Of a stretch of DNA of 64,000 nucleotides, positions 8,301 through 18,607 are shown in pieces (positions within the stretch are counted from its first letter, which is position 1; each line of letters begins with the position of its first letter). The translations under genes were made by a program, and so were the position numbers. Source of the DNA: Massilia violaceinigra (GTDB lineage Bacteria > Pseudomonadota > Gammaproteobacteria > Burkholderiales > Burkholderiaceae_D); the NCBI RefSeq assembly GCF_002752675.1, contig NZ_CP024608.1:6262001-6326000 (forward strand). The letters run 5' to 3'. Below the pieces are notes generated by a model. That model had not been told where the DNA came from and did no database searches. It saw only the letters and a program-made list of their open reading frames with translations.

Positions 8301-9374
8301 CTAGTGGACCAGGCGCGGGACCGGCGAAAGCTGTGCAAGCCAGTCCAGCACGCGCGGCCACACGACCAGATGCGCGCTGTCGCCCACCAGCGGACCAACG
8401 TGCTGCAGCGCCACCCCGACATCACCCAGGTACGGCAGCAGCACCTTGTGCGCGCTGCCGGCGGCGCCATGGAAGCCGAGCACGGTATCGGGCGGCGCGA
8501 GTGAACTGAACGGGCGGTAGAGCGTCAACAGGGGGGCCGTGACCTGGTGCGGGGCCAGCCTGACCCCGCCGAGCACCAGTTCTCCACGCATGAAACTGTT
8601 TTGAGCGAACAGCAGCGCGACCGCCTCGTCGAACAAGAGGCGCGGCATGGGCAATTCATCGAGCGCCCAGCGCTGCACGCGCAGATGGGTCGCCAGATGG
8701 TTGGGAGAGACAGCGCTGGCCAGGAAGTCGATACCGGGACCGGCATAGAAGGCGCCCGGCGCGGCGTTGGCGAAGATGGCGCTCAGGACCGAACCCGGAA
8801 TCCGGCGCGACCGGTCGCGCGGCACGCTGGCCAGCAACGCCGTCCCGGCGATGCGCCGCACGACCGGCGCGGTCGAATTGAAGTTGACGGGCGCCTCGAA
8901 CAGGGCCAGCGCGGCCACGCGTTCCGGCCGCCAGGCACTGTACAGCGCGGCAAGGATGCCGCCCAGCGAGTGGCCGCACAGGAATACCCGGCGGCACGCG
9001 CTGATCCGGGCGATGGCGTCGACGCAGGCATCGATCATCGGTCCCGAATAATCTGCCAGCCCGAGCGTGCCGCCGGTGCGCGGCGGCGCGCTCCACTCGA
9101 TCACGTACACGCCGAACCCTTGCGCGAGCGCCTTGCGCACCACGCTGCGCTCGGGCGAGAGGTCCCAGATGTACCAGCGCTTGATCGGCGCCGGCACGAT
9201 CAGCAACGGCGGACAGTGCGCCGTGCCCGCGCCATAACAGCGCAGGCGCAGCCCGGGGGCGCTGGCGACGACGTGCGACGGCGTCACGCGCGCCCCGAGG
9301 CCGAGGCGGTCCATGGCATTTCCTTGCCGCTGACGCAGGCGGTCGATGCCTTCAAACCAGTCTGACGTATTCAT
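8301..9374 (-). CDS. PhaC-like alpha/beta hydrolase
   Basis: A 357-residue alpha/beta hydrolase. The segment PLLIVPAPIKRWYIWDLSPE followed by VYVIEW resembles poly(3-hydroxyalkanoate) synthase (PhaC class III) and its depolymerase-like relatives. The nucleophile elbow is GHSLGG (Ser near 136) where true synthases have a Cys (GXCXGG), so a hydrolase or depolymerase role is more likely than polymerisation. Candidate acid and His lie in the C-terminal third. The start at 9374 is preceded by GAGGAGG nine bases away; the extension to 9557 has no such support. It is divergent from the GGDEF-EAL gene across 210 bases that must hold both promoters. Confidence 0.75.
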   Translation of the reverse strand: MNTSDWFEGIDRLRQRQGNAMDRLGLGARVTPSHVVASAPGLRLRCYGAGTAHCPPLLIVPAPIKRWYIWDLSPERSVVRKALAQGFGVYVIEWSAPPRTGGTLGLADYSGPMIDACVDAIARISACRRVFLCGHSLGGILAALYSAWRPERVAALALFEAPVNFNSTAPVVRRIAGTALLASVPRDRSRRIPGSVLSAIFANAAPGAFYAGPGIDFLASAVSPNHLATHLRVQRWALDELPMPRLLFDEAVALLFAQNSFMRGELVLGGVRLAPHQVTAPLLTLYRPFSSLAPPDTVLGFHGAAGSAHKVLLPYLGDVGVALQHVGPLVGDSAHLVVWPRVLDWLAQLSPVPRLVH

Positions 9375-9584
9375 GCTCGCGATCCTCCTCACGTGGTTGT
9401 CGCGCTGCGCGGCGTGGCCAGCGATGGGAACAGTACGACTCCGACCATAACGCCGCTGGCCCGCGGCGTCCCACGATCCCGTCAATGGCAGGAGGCCGCA
9501 ATCCCGGCGGAAATAGTTACCCTGTTTGCAGAACTTATGCGCGGCATGCTTGTCCAAACTGTTTCCGCGATCGTATGAGAAGCC

Positions 9585-11714
9585 ATGAACGAGCCACTAC
9601 ACAAGCCCGAAGCGCGCATTGCACGTTTCATTCGCACCAACCTGCCGGCCATCCTGCAGCATTGGGACGAGTTTGCACGCACCATTCCGGCGGCGCGCCA
9701 CATGCCGGCGGAGCGCCTGCGCGACCACGCCGCCGGCATCCTGGCGGCCATCGCCGACGATCTCGACCAGCCCCAGTCCGCGTCCGAGCAGGCCGACAAG
9801 GCACGCGGCCACGCCAAGCTCCATCAAGCCGACACCCAGGCCGAGCTGCACGGCACCGGCCGCATGAACGACGGCTTCAGCGCCAACGACACCGTTGCCG
9901 AGTTCCGCGCGCTGCGCGCCAGCGTCATGCGCCTGTGGGCCGATGCCGATCATGCCGCGGCTGAACTGGCCAACGACGACCTGATCCGTTTCAACGAATC
10001 CATCGACCAGGCCCTGAGCGAGTCGCTGCAAGCGTATTTCATCGAAAAAGATGAAGTCACGCATCGCTTCGACACCCTGCTCTCGTCCACTCCCGACCTG
10101 CAATACATCGTCGATGTCGACGGCAATATCCTGTATGCCAACCAGGCGCTGGCCCGGCTGCTCGGCACGCCCGCGAGCGAGCATCGGCTGGCCGATTTCT
10201 GCCCCGGCTACGCGGCCCAGCTCGGGCGCGACCTGCACGCCGTGGCCGAGACGCGCGCGACCGGCCGCGGCGAACTGGAGTGCATCCTGGCCGACGGCAC
10301 AACGCACACCTACCGCTACATCCTGATGCCGGTCATCAACCAGGATGGGACGGTCGATGCGCTCACCGGCACGGCGCGCAACATTTCCGAACTCAAGGCG
10401 TCGGAAGCGCAAATCCTGCGCAACGCCTATTACGACAGCCTGACCGGCCTGCCCAACCGCATCCTGTTCCGCGAACGGCTCGAGCACGACGTGCGGCGCG
10501 CGGCCCGCACCGAATTCGCGCTGGCCCTGCTCTTCATCGACCTCGACGGCTTCAAGGAAGTCAACGACCGCTTCGGCCACGATACCGGCGACCTGCTGCT
10601 GCAACAGTGCGCGCAGCGCCTGCAGGCGTGCGTGCGCGCGACCGACACGGTGGCGCGCATCGGCGGCGACGAATTTACCGTCATTCTCAATGAAGTGAGC
10701 CGGATCGCGTTTGTCGAGGTGCTGGTGTGCCAGATCCTGGCCGAGCTGGCGCGCCCCTTCTCCATCGCGGGCAAGGAGGTGCGCGTGTCGGGCAGCATCG
10801 GCATCACCGTCTGTCCGCAGGATGCGCACCAGAGCGAGGACCTGCTGCGCAATGCCGACCAGGCCATGTTCGTGGCCAAGCACGCCGGGCGCAACCGCTT
10901 CAGCTACTTCACGCCCGACATCCGCGACTCGGCCTGGGCCCGGCTGCGGGTGATCGACGAGCTGCGCCAGGCGCTGGCGCGCTGCGAGCTGCAGGTGCAT
11001 TACCAGCCGATCGTGGACCTGGCCAGCAACGCGATCGTCAAGGCCGAGGCGCTGGTGCGCTGGCGCCGGCCGGACGGCACTCTGGTGCTGCCGCAGCAGT
11101 TCATCGGGGTGGCCGAGGAAACCGGGCTGATCGGCGAGATCGATGCCTGGGTACTGTCGCAGGCGGTCCCCTGCGCGATGCGCCTGGGCGAACTGACGGG
11201 CGCGCCCTTCCAGATCAGCGTGAACAAGTCGCCGGCCGGCTTCATGAGCCGCCTGATCGGGCATACCTGGGACGAGGACATGGCCCTGCTCGACCGCGTC
11301 GGCGCGCGTATCGCGGTCGAAATCACCGAGGGCGTCTTGCTGGACGACTCGCCCGGCGTGCGCGACAAGCTGGCCCGGCTGCAGCGGGCCGGGGTCCAGT
11401 TCACGATCGACGACTTCGGCATCGGTTACTCGTCGATGGCCTACCTGAACAAGTTCAAGGTCGACTTCCTGAAAATCGACCAATCCTTCGTCAAGGACAT
11501 GCTCACCACCAACCCCAACAGCCAGATCTTCGCCGAAACCATCATCGCGATGGCCCACAGGCTGGGCCTGAAAGTGATTGCCGAAGGCGTCGAGACGGTC
11601 GGCCAGCGCGACTGGCTCAGGCAAGCCGGCTGCGACTACGCGCAGGGTTTCCTGTTCTCGCCGGCCACCACCGAAGAGCGTTTCGCGCAGCTGCTGCAAG
11701 CCGGCGCGGCGTGA
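9585..11714 (+). CDS. PAS-GGDEF-EAL cyclic-di-GMP signalling protein
   Basis: A 709-residue soluble protein. Residues 1-150 form a helical, RsbRD-like N-terminal sensor region. A PAS domain follows (about 160-275, DLQYIVDVDGNILYANQALA), then a GGDEF domain with an intact active site ARIGGDEF (360-364) and an intact allosteric RXXD inhibition site (RATD, five residues upstream). Last is an EAL domain with EALVRW (488-490) and the IDDFGIGYSSM loop. Both synthesis and hydrolysis of cyclic-di-GMP are possible by motif; which dominates cannot be read. No membrane segment. It ends 13 bases from the opposing histidine kinase gene. Confidence 0.92.
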   Translation: MNEPLHKPEARIARFIRTNLPAILQHWDEFARTIPAARHMPAERLRDHAAGILAAIADDLDQPQSASEQADKARGHAKLHQADTQAELHGTGRMNDGFSANDTVAEFRALRASVMRLWADADHAAAELANDDLIRFNESIDQALSESLQAYFIEKDEVTHRFDTLLSSTPDLQYIVDVDGNILYANQALARLLGTPASEHRLADFCPGYAAQLGRDLHAVAETRATGRGELECILADGTTHTYRYILMPVINQDGTVDALTGTARNISELKASEAQILRNAYYDSLTGLPNRILFRERLEHDVRRAARTEFALALLFIDLDGFKEVNDRFGHDTGDLLLQQCAQRLQACVRATDTVARIGGDEFTVILNEVSRIAFVEVLVCQILAELARPFSIAGKEVRVSGSIGITVCPQDAHQSEDLLRNADQAMFVAKHAGRNRFSYFTPDIRDSAWARLRVIDELRQALARCELQVHYQPIVDLASNAIVKAEALVRWRRPDGTLVLPQQFIGVAEETGLIGEIDAWVLSQAVPCAMRLGELTGAPFQISVNKSPAGFMSRLIGHTWDEDMALLDRVGARIAVEITEGVLLDDSPGVRDKLARLQRAGVQFTIDDFGIGYSSMAYLNKFKVDFLKIDQSFVKDMLTTNPNSQIFAETIIAMAHRLGLKVIAEGVETVGQRDWLRQAGCDYAQGFLFSPATTEERFAQLLQAGAA

Positions 11715-11727
11715 ACCCGGCGCGCCG

Positions 11728-14445
11728 TCAGTGGACCGCTGGCAGCGGGTCGTGGCCGTGCTGCTGCGCGTGCGCAAGGGCCAGGTCGAGCGCCTCCATG
11801 AATTCGGCGATCTGGATGGGTTTGGTCAGATAGCGGAAAAATCCGGCATCCATGCCGCGCGCGATATCGCGCGGCATGGCATTGGCCGACAGGGCCAGCA
11901 CCGGAATATGCGCGGTCTCGGGGTAGCCGCGCAACATGCGCAGGGCGCCGAAGCCGCTCAGATTGGGCAGGTTGATGTCCATCAGGATCACCGAGGGCTG
12001 GTAGGCGCGCGCCAGGGCAATGCCCAGATGGGCGTCGATGGCGGTGAGCAGTTTCAGGTCGGGACGGCGATCCATCAGCTGCTCGACCAGCAGCAGGTTG
12101 GCGGGATTGTCTTCCACATACAGCAGGGTGCGCAGCGCCACGCCGGGCGCCGGGCGGGCGCGCGCCAGCGCGGCGGCGTCGGACGCCGACAGCGGCGGCA
12201 TGGCCGCGGGCGCGGCGCAGGCGGCGAACTCGACCCAAAAGCGCGAGCCGCGCCCGGGATCGCTCTCGACCCCGATGGTGCCGCCCATCAGCTCGACCAG
12301 CTGCTTGGTCACGACCAGGCCGATGCCGGTGCCCTCTTCCGCCCCGCTTTCCTGCCCCAGGCGATTAAACGGCTGGAACAGTTGCGCCATCTGTTCGCGG
12401 CCCAGCCCGGCGCCGGTATCGGTCACGGCAACCCTCACCATGCCGCCGGCGCGCGAGGAACAGTCCACATGGACCGAGCCCTCGGCGCTGTTGTACTTGA
12501 TCGCGTTCGACAGCAGATTGATCAGCACCTGCTTGACGCGCACCCGGTCGGCGTTGATGTAGAACGGCGTGCCGGGCGTGGGGAACAGCAGGAAGATGCC
12601 GCGCGCGGCCGCTTGCGGCCCGACCAGCTCGTAGCAATCGTCGAGTACGTCGGTGAGCGACATCGGCTCGGTCGAAATCGATACCTTGCCCGACTCGATC
12701 TGGGCCAGGTCGAGGATTTCATTGATCAAGCGCAGCAGATACCAGCCACCCTTGAGGATCTGGTTGATCGAGCGCTGCTGCTTGACCGAGGGTGCCGGAT
12801 CGTCCGAGGCCATCAGCTGGGCAAACCCGAGCACGCCGTTGAGCGGGGTGCGCAGTTCGTGGCTCATGCTCGACAGGAAATCGGATTTGGCCTGGTTGGC
12901 TTTTTCGGCGGCGGCCCTGGCCGCTTCCAGTTCGACATTGTTGGCCTGCATGGCTTGCTCGAAATGCTGGCGCTCGGTGACGTCGCGCGCGGCGGCGAAC
13001 ACGCCGCGCAGCTTGCGGTCGCGGTCGTGGAAGGTGGTGGCGTTGTACGATACCACCGTTTCCTTGCCGTCGCGGGCGCGCGCGGTCAGTTCGTAGTTAG
13101 TGACCTTGCCGGCCGCCAGCACCCGCTTGATGCCGGCCTCGGCGCGTCCCGGATCGGTGAAATAGTTCTTGAACGGCGCGCCGATCAGCTCGTCGCGGGT
13201 GCAGCCAGTCAATTTTTCCATTTGATGGTTCACATCGCTGATGATGCCGTGCGGATCGGTGGTCATCAGGGCATCGATATTCGATTCGATCAGCGAACGG
13301 GTGTAGAACTGCTGGTCGCGCAGGCTCTGGTCGAGCAGCGCCTGTTCGGCTTCGACCCGCTTGCGCGCGGTATTGTCGGTGCCGATCAGCAGATAGCCGA
13401 TGATGGCGCCGTCGGCGTCGCGCAGGGCCGTCACCGACACCACGGCCGGGAAGCGGCTGCCATCCTTGCGGATGTAGGTCAGTTCGTAAATATCCTCGAT
13501 CCCACGCGAGGCCTTGAACACCAGCGCCTCGAAACCGGGGGCGATCGGGGTGTCGAGTTCGTCGCTGAGGCTGGCGGCACGCGCCACCACTTCGTCCGGC
13601 TCGGAAATATCGGCCGGGGTGATGCGGTCGACCACGTCGGCGGCGGCGTAGCCGAGCATCTTTTCGGCACCGACATTGAAAATCTGGATCACGCCGCGCG
13701 CATCGGTGGCGATGCTGGAAAAATTGGCACTGTTAAAAATGGCGGCCTGCAGGGCGCCCGCCCGCACCAGGGCCTGCTCGGCATTCTTGCGCGCCGTATT
13801 GTCGGTACCGATCAGCAAATAGCCGATGATGGCGCCGCCGGCGTCGCGCAGGGCGGTCACCGACACCACCGCCGGCTGGCGGTTGCCGTTCTTGCAGATG
13901 TAGGTCAGCTCGTAAATGTCTTCGATGCCGCGCGAGGCCTTGAACACCAGGGCCTCGAAGCCGGGCGCGATCGGGGTGTCGAGCTCGGCGCTGAGGGCGG
14001 CGGCGCGCGCGATCACTTCCTGCGGATCGGAAAACGCGGCCGGGGTGATCAGATCGACCACGTCGGCCGCCGCGTAACCGAGCATGCGCTCGGCGCCGAC
14101 ATTGAAAATCTGGATCACGCCCTGGGCATCGGTGGCGATGCTGGAAAAATTGGCGCTGTTGAAAATGGCGTCCTGCAGCGCTTCCGACTTGATCAGGCGC
14201 TGCACCAGCGCGCGGCCGCTGTCGGGCCCAGGCTTGAGCACGGGCGGAAGGACGCGGCTGGGCCGGCGGCACAGCCACAGGCACAGCATCGTGAGCAGCG
14301 CGGCCGGGCCGAAGATCATGGCCGGATCGATCGACCGGGTCGGGCTGGCCAGCGCCAGCGCCCCGGCCGTGTACAAGGTCAGCAGCGCGAAACCGAAGCC
14401 GGTCAGCGCCAGATGGCGCTGCCATGCGGAAGGAGGAGAGAACAT
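11728..14445 (-). CDS. Membrane hybrid histidine kinase with three PAS domains and a receiver
   Basis: A 905-residue sensor kinase. Two membrane segments lie near residues 12-65. Then come PAS1 (about 90-231), PAS2 (232-373), PAS3 (about 385-500), HisKA with the phospho-accepting His in SHELRTPLNG (529), an HATPase with N box NLLSNAIKYN and G boxes DTGAGLG and GTGIGL, and a receiver whose phospho-Asp is in ILMDINLP (823). PAS1 and PAS2 are near-identical because of a 426-base tandem duplication. The output partner is not in the window; the C-terminal receiver implies phosphorelay through a separate histidine phosphotransferase. The ATG at 14445 is preceded by AAGGTG. Confidence 0.92.
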   Translation of the reverse strand: MFSPPSAWQRHLALTGFGFALLTLYTAGALALASPTRSIDPAMIFGPAALLTMLCLWLCRRPSRVLPPVLKPGPDSGRALVQRLIKSEALQDAIFNSANFSSIATDAQGVIQIFNVGAERMLGYAAADVVDLITPAAFSDPQEVIARAAALSAELDTPIAPGFEALVFKASRGIEDIYELTYICKNGNRQPAVVSVTALRDAGGAIIGYLLIGTDNTARKNAEQALVRAGALQAAIFNSANFSSIATDARGVIQIFNVGAEKMLGYAAADVVDRITPADISEPDEVVARAASLSDELDTPIAPGFEALVFKASRGIEDIYELTYIRKDGSRFPAVVSVTALRDADGAIIGYLLIGTDNTARKRVEAEQALLDQSLRDQQFYTRSLIESNIDALMTTDPHGIISDVNHQMEKLTGCTRDELIGAPFKNYFTDPGRAEAGIKRVLAAGKVTNYELTARARDGKETVVSYNATTFHDRDRKLRGVFAAARDVTERQHFEQAMQANNVELEAARAAAEKANQAKSDFLSSMSHELRTPLNGVLGFAQLMASDDPAPSVKQQRSINQILKGGWYLLRLINEILDLAQIESGKVSISTEPMSLTDVLDDCYELVGPQAAARGIFLLFPTPGTPFYINADRVRVKQVLINLLSNAIKYNSAEGSVHVDCSSRAGGMVRVAVTDTGAGLGREQMAQLFQPFNRLGQESGAEEGTGIGLVVTKQLVELMGGTIGVESDPGRGSRFWVEFAACAAPAAMPPLSASDAAALARARPAPGVALRTLLYVEDNPANLLLVEQLMDRRPDLKLLTAIDAHLGIALARAYQPSVILMDINLPNLSGFGALRMLRGYPETAHIPVLALSANAMPRDIARGMDAGFFRYLTKPIQIAEFMEALDLALAHAQQHGHDPLPAVH
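13327..14178 (-). repeat. 426-bp in-frame tandem duplication encoding PAS1 and PAS2
   Basis: Two consecutive 142-codon units (14178-13753 and 13752-13327) share most residues, including FNSANFSSIATDA, IQIFNVGAE, LDTPIAPGFEALVFKASRG and IIGYLLIGTDNTARK. Both begin at CTGCAG. The nucleotide identity is high, so the duplication is fairly recent, though differences such as CKNGNRQPAV against RKDGSRFPAV show some divergence in the ligand-pocket side. Confidence 0.9.
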
Positions 14446-14535
14446 GATGACACCTTGAGCAAAAAACTATGAGCGCAAAACCCGGCTCATCAAGGTAGCG
14501 GCGAAGCCGCTGTGGTAGTTGCGCGCCGCCCTGGC

Positions 14536-15909
<1,374 letters not shown>

Positions 15910-15917
15910 CTGTCCCC

Positions 15918-17375
15918 CTATCCGGGTGGCATGATTGCCACGGCACATCCCGACAAGGAACCCTTGTACGGCAGCGCGCCGGGCTCGATGCGCAAGCCGC
16001 CGGCGTCGATGGTGTAGCGGCGCAGGTCGGTGCTGTGGGCGCTGCCGCGCACCTTGACTACCGTCATCACCTTGGCCAGGGTACCGTCCAGCTCCACATA
16101 ACGCATGGCGACGATGGCATCGGCCAGGAACGCGGTGTCGGCCTGGCTGAAGCGCAGCTCGGTGAAGCGGTCGTCCAGACCCATCGTCACCACCACCGTC
16201 ACGCCCAGGCGCGCCAGGCCGGCCAGGATGCGGAACACAGAGGACCGGTAGTCACTCTGGAACTCGGGCGCCAGATACAGGCCGACCTCGGACAGCGAAT
16301 CGATCACCACGCGCGTGGCGCCGCTGCGTTCGACCGCGGCGATGAGGTCGTCCAGCACTTCCTCGACCGACAGGTCGAGCGAGCGGCTCTGGACCAGGGT
16401 CACGTCGCCGTTGCGGATCAGGGTATCGAGTTCGGCGTTGCGCAAATGCGCCGCCCCCTTCTCGAAGCAGGCGATCACGCCGCGTTCGCCCTGGCGCGCG
16501 CCGTGCGCCAGGAACGCCGTGCCGAGGATGGTCTTGCCCGAGCCGGAGGGACCGACCACCATCGCCGCGTGTCCGCGCGGCAAGCCGCCGCCCAGCAGGG
16601 CGTCGAGTTCCGCATTCCCCATGGCGACCCGTTCCCCTGCGCTGGCCTGGGCCGGCGTGGCGGCCAGCGGCGGCAGCATGCGCGGATAGACTTTCAGCCC
16701 GCGAGCGTCGATGCGGAAGGTGTGCGCGCCCAGCAAGTGCGCCTGGCCACGCATCTTGACCACGCGGATCTTGCGCACCGACGAGTTGCCGGCGATGTCG
16801 TTGCTCAGCGAAAGCATGCCATCGGCCACCGTCATGATCGGATTGGCTTCGATCTCGGCGTTGGCGTATTCGCCGATCAGAAACGTGGTCGCCTGCCAGC
16901 TGGTCATGCGGGTGCCAAGTTCCTGGATGAAATACTGAAGGTCGCTGACACCCTCATTGCCGTTTTTCGCCATCTGCACCACCGAGCGGAACGAATCGAC
17001 GAACACCAGGCCGGGCGAAAACGCTTCGACTTCGCGCGTGATGCGTTCGAGCACGCCGCTGAAGTCGCCGGCGCGCAGGTCGTCGGCCAGGTTCACATAG
17101 CGGATGCTGTCGTCGATCTTGTCGATATCGAAAAAGTCGTACTGCTGCTGGTAGCGCAGCATTTTCAGGGGCGGTTCGCCAAGCACGGTGAAGAACAGGG
17201 CTTTTTTGTGCGGGCCGGCCAGCGCGAACATCATCTGATGGGCGAGCGTGGTTTTGCCGCTCCCCGGCGCGCCGGCGATGACGTTGAAGGAAAACTCGCT
17301 CAGCCCCCCGCCCAGCAGGGTGTCGAGCCCGGGCACGCCGGTCGGCTGGAGGCCCAGCTGCACTTTCAGATTCAT
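15918..17375 (-). CDS. KaiC-like double-domain ATPase
   Basis: A 485-residue RecA-fold protein with two KaiC-type domains. The first Walker A is GAPGSGKTT (35-43), the second GPSGSGKT (about 275). Walker B-like strands are LVFVDSFRSV and RVVIDSLSEV. Cyanobacterial KaiC carries a Glu-Glu pair after each P-loop; here only single Glu remain (VLGEPP and CFEKG), usual in non-cyanobacterial KaiC homologues, so a true circadian role should not be assumed. The start at 17375 has GGAAAGAG upstream and overlaps the previous gene's stop by four bases (ATGA). The histidine kinase after it is the probable signalling partner. Confidence 0.88.
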   Translation of the reverse strand: MNLKVQLGLQPTGVPGLDTLLGGGLSEFSFNVIAGAPGSGKTTLAHQMMFALAGPHKKALFFTVLGEPPLKMLRYQQQYDFFDIDKIDDSIRYVNLADDLRAGDFSGVLERITREVEAFSPGLVFVDSFRSVVQMAKNGNEGVSDLQYFIQELGTRMTSWQATTFLIGEYANAEIEANPIMTVADGMLSLSNDIAGNSSVRKIRVVKMRGQAHLLGAHTFRIDARGLKVYPRMLPPLAATPAQASAGERVAMGNAELDALLGGGLPRGHAAMVVGPSGSGKTILGTAFLAHGARQGERGVIACFEKGAAHLRNAELDTLIRNGDVTLVQSRSLDLSVEEVLDDLIAAVERSGATRVVIDSLSEVGLYLAPEFQSDYRSSVFRILAGLARLGVTVVVTMGLDDRFTELRFSQADTAFLADAIVAMRYVELDGTLAKVMTVVKVRGSAHSTDLRRYTIDAGGLRIEPGALPYKGSLSGCAVAIMPPG

Positions 17376-17785
17376 GTACTCTTTCCGCCGGACCGCTCGG
17401 TCCATGCTGTATTCATCAGACGGACCGTGAGGGCCTCGCCTATCAGGCCCGACAGCAGCCTGGTAAAACTCTGGAGCATCGCCCGGTTGAAATCGGCACC
17501 CGCCTGGGGCGCCATCGATGCCAGCTGCGTGGCGAGTTGATCGAGCAGGTGGGCGGTCGAGCGCAACTCGTGCATGGCCGGGCTCGGATGCATGTCGGGA
17601 AACGTCACATGCCGGGCGCGGGCGTACATCGCGCACAGCGCGGTTTCGCCGATCAAGGGGCTGAGGTGGTTCGCCAGCCGCTCCCAGGCGCGCAGCGCAG
17701 CCTCGCGCGCCACGGCATCGCCGCCTGGCGGCGCGGCAAGCACCTCATCGATCATTTTTTGCCGCATCGCGTCGCTGGTTTCCAT
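17372..17785 (-). CDS. Hypothetical helical protein, first gene of the KaiC-kinase operon
   Basis: A predicted all-helical protein of about 137 residues (METSDAMRQKMIDEVLAA at the start; LRSTAHLLDQLATQLASMA and FNRAMLQSFTRLLSGLIGEA later), with no signal peptide, membrane segment or recognised domain. Its stop overlaps the KaiC-like start (ATGA), which argues for translational coupling and a shared role. The start is uncertain: ATG at 17785 or ATG at 17818, neither with a strong ribosome binding site. I do not recognise the family. Confidence 0.65.
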   Translation of the reverse strand: METSDAMRQKMIDEVLAAPPGGDAVAREAALRAWERLANHLSPLIGETALCAMYARARHVTFPDMHPSPAMHELRSTAHLLDQLATQLASMAPQAGADFNRAMLQSFTRLLSGLIGEALTVRLMNTAWTERSGGKST

Positions 17786-18075
17786 CGAAGGCCGAGTAAG
17801 TATTGGTAGTGTGCACATTTACGACTGGGCGTGACGCAGTATGGACGTTTCTGGGTTTCCGCGCAGGTTTATTAAGTTGCCTTATTCATATGCCATAAAA
17901 ACAACAATGGCAAGCGCCGCTGTACGGTGCATGGCGCCGCCGCGCATTGTGCTAGGCTCGGACAGGCACCCGGAGGTCGCAACCCGGTGACGCGCCCGTG
18001 CCCGCCCTGCACCAGCCGGCGCCCCGCGCGCCGGCGCGACAGCACGGTCTTCCCGACTCACCGAAAGGACATTCC

Positions 18076-18573
18076 ATGACATCACTTCCCCCCGGAGCGC
18101 AAGAACTGGCCGGCAAGATCCTTGCCGCCGCGACCGACCTGACCCTGGCCTCGATCCGCGACGATGGGTCGCCGCACGCCTCCACGGTGAGCTTCGCCGC
18201 CGATGGGCTGGTGCTGTACGTCGCCATTGCGCTCGACAGCCAGAAGGCGCACAACCTGCGCACCCATCCGCGCGTGGCGCTGACGGTCAACGCGCCCTAT
18301 CGCAGCTGGAACGAGATCCGGGGCTTGTCGATCGATGCCGTGGCCGAGATGATTCACGAACCGGTGGAGGCGCAGCGCGCCGCTGCCGCCCTGCTCGCCA
18401 GATTCCCGGCATTCGCCAACGTGGTGGCCGATACGGCCGCGCTGCCGTGGCCGGGCATGCTGTTCGTGCGCATCACGCCGCTGGTGGTCGGCCTGCTCGA
18501 CTACACGAAGGGATTCGGCCATACCGACTTTTTCGACCTGCGCGACGTACGCGACAAGGCGGGCAGCGCCTGA
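18076..18573 (+). CDS. Pyridoxamine 5'-phosphate oxidase-family flavin-binding protein
   Basis: A 165-residue split-barrel protein. TDLTLASIRDDGSPHASTVS followed by FAADGLVLYVAI, and KAHNLRTHPRVALTVN, are typical of the PNPOx-like / general stress protein 26 group that binds FMN or related cofactors. The ATG at 18076 is preceded by AAAGGA at a good distance, which excludes the longer frame from 17998. The precise substrate cannot be inferred. It is divergent from the KaiC operon across about 260 bases and convergent with the next kinase gene. Confidence 0.82.
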   Translation: MTSLPPGAQELAGKILAAATDLTLASIRDDGSPHASTVSFAADGLVLYVAIALDSQKAHNLRTHPRVALTVNAPYRSWNEIRGLSIDAVAEMIHEPVEAQRAAAALLARFPAFANVVADTAALPWPGMLFVRITPLVVGLLDYTKGFGHTDFFDLRDVRDKAGSA

Positions 18574-18607
18574 GCCAGGGGCGCCACCCCGGCCCTTGCG
18601 CGCGCGC

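Noticed and set aside
9597..11777. Long minus-strand open frame opposite the GGDEF-EAL gene
   Set aside because: Shadow of the sense gene, which has intact GGDEF and EAL motifs.
11578..14472. Very long plus-strand open frame (964 codons) opposite the hybrid kinase
   Set aside because: It is the antisense shadow of a high-GC gene: Arg/Gly/His/Gln-rich, no domain, no ribosome binding site, while the minus strand encodes a clear PAS-HisKA-HATPase-receiver protein.
15918..17375. A true circadian clock KaiC
   Set aside because: No kaiA or kaiB, and the catalytic Glu-Glu pairs are reduced to single Glu in both domains.
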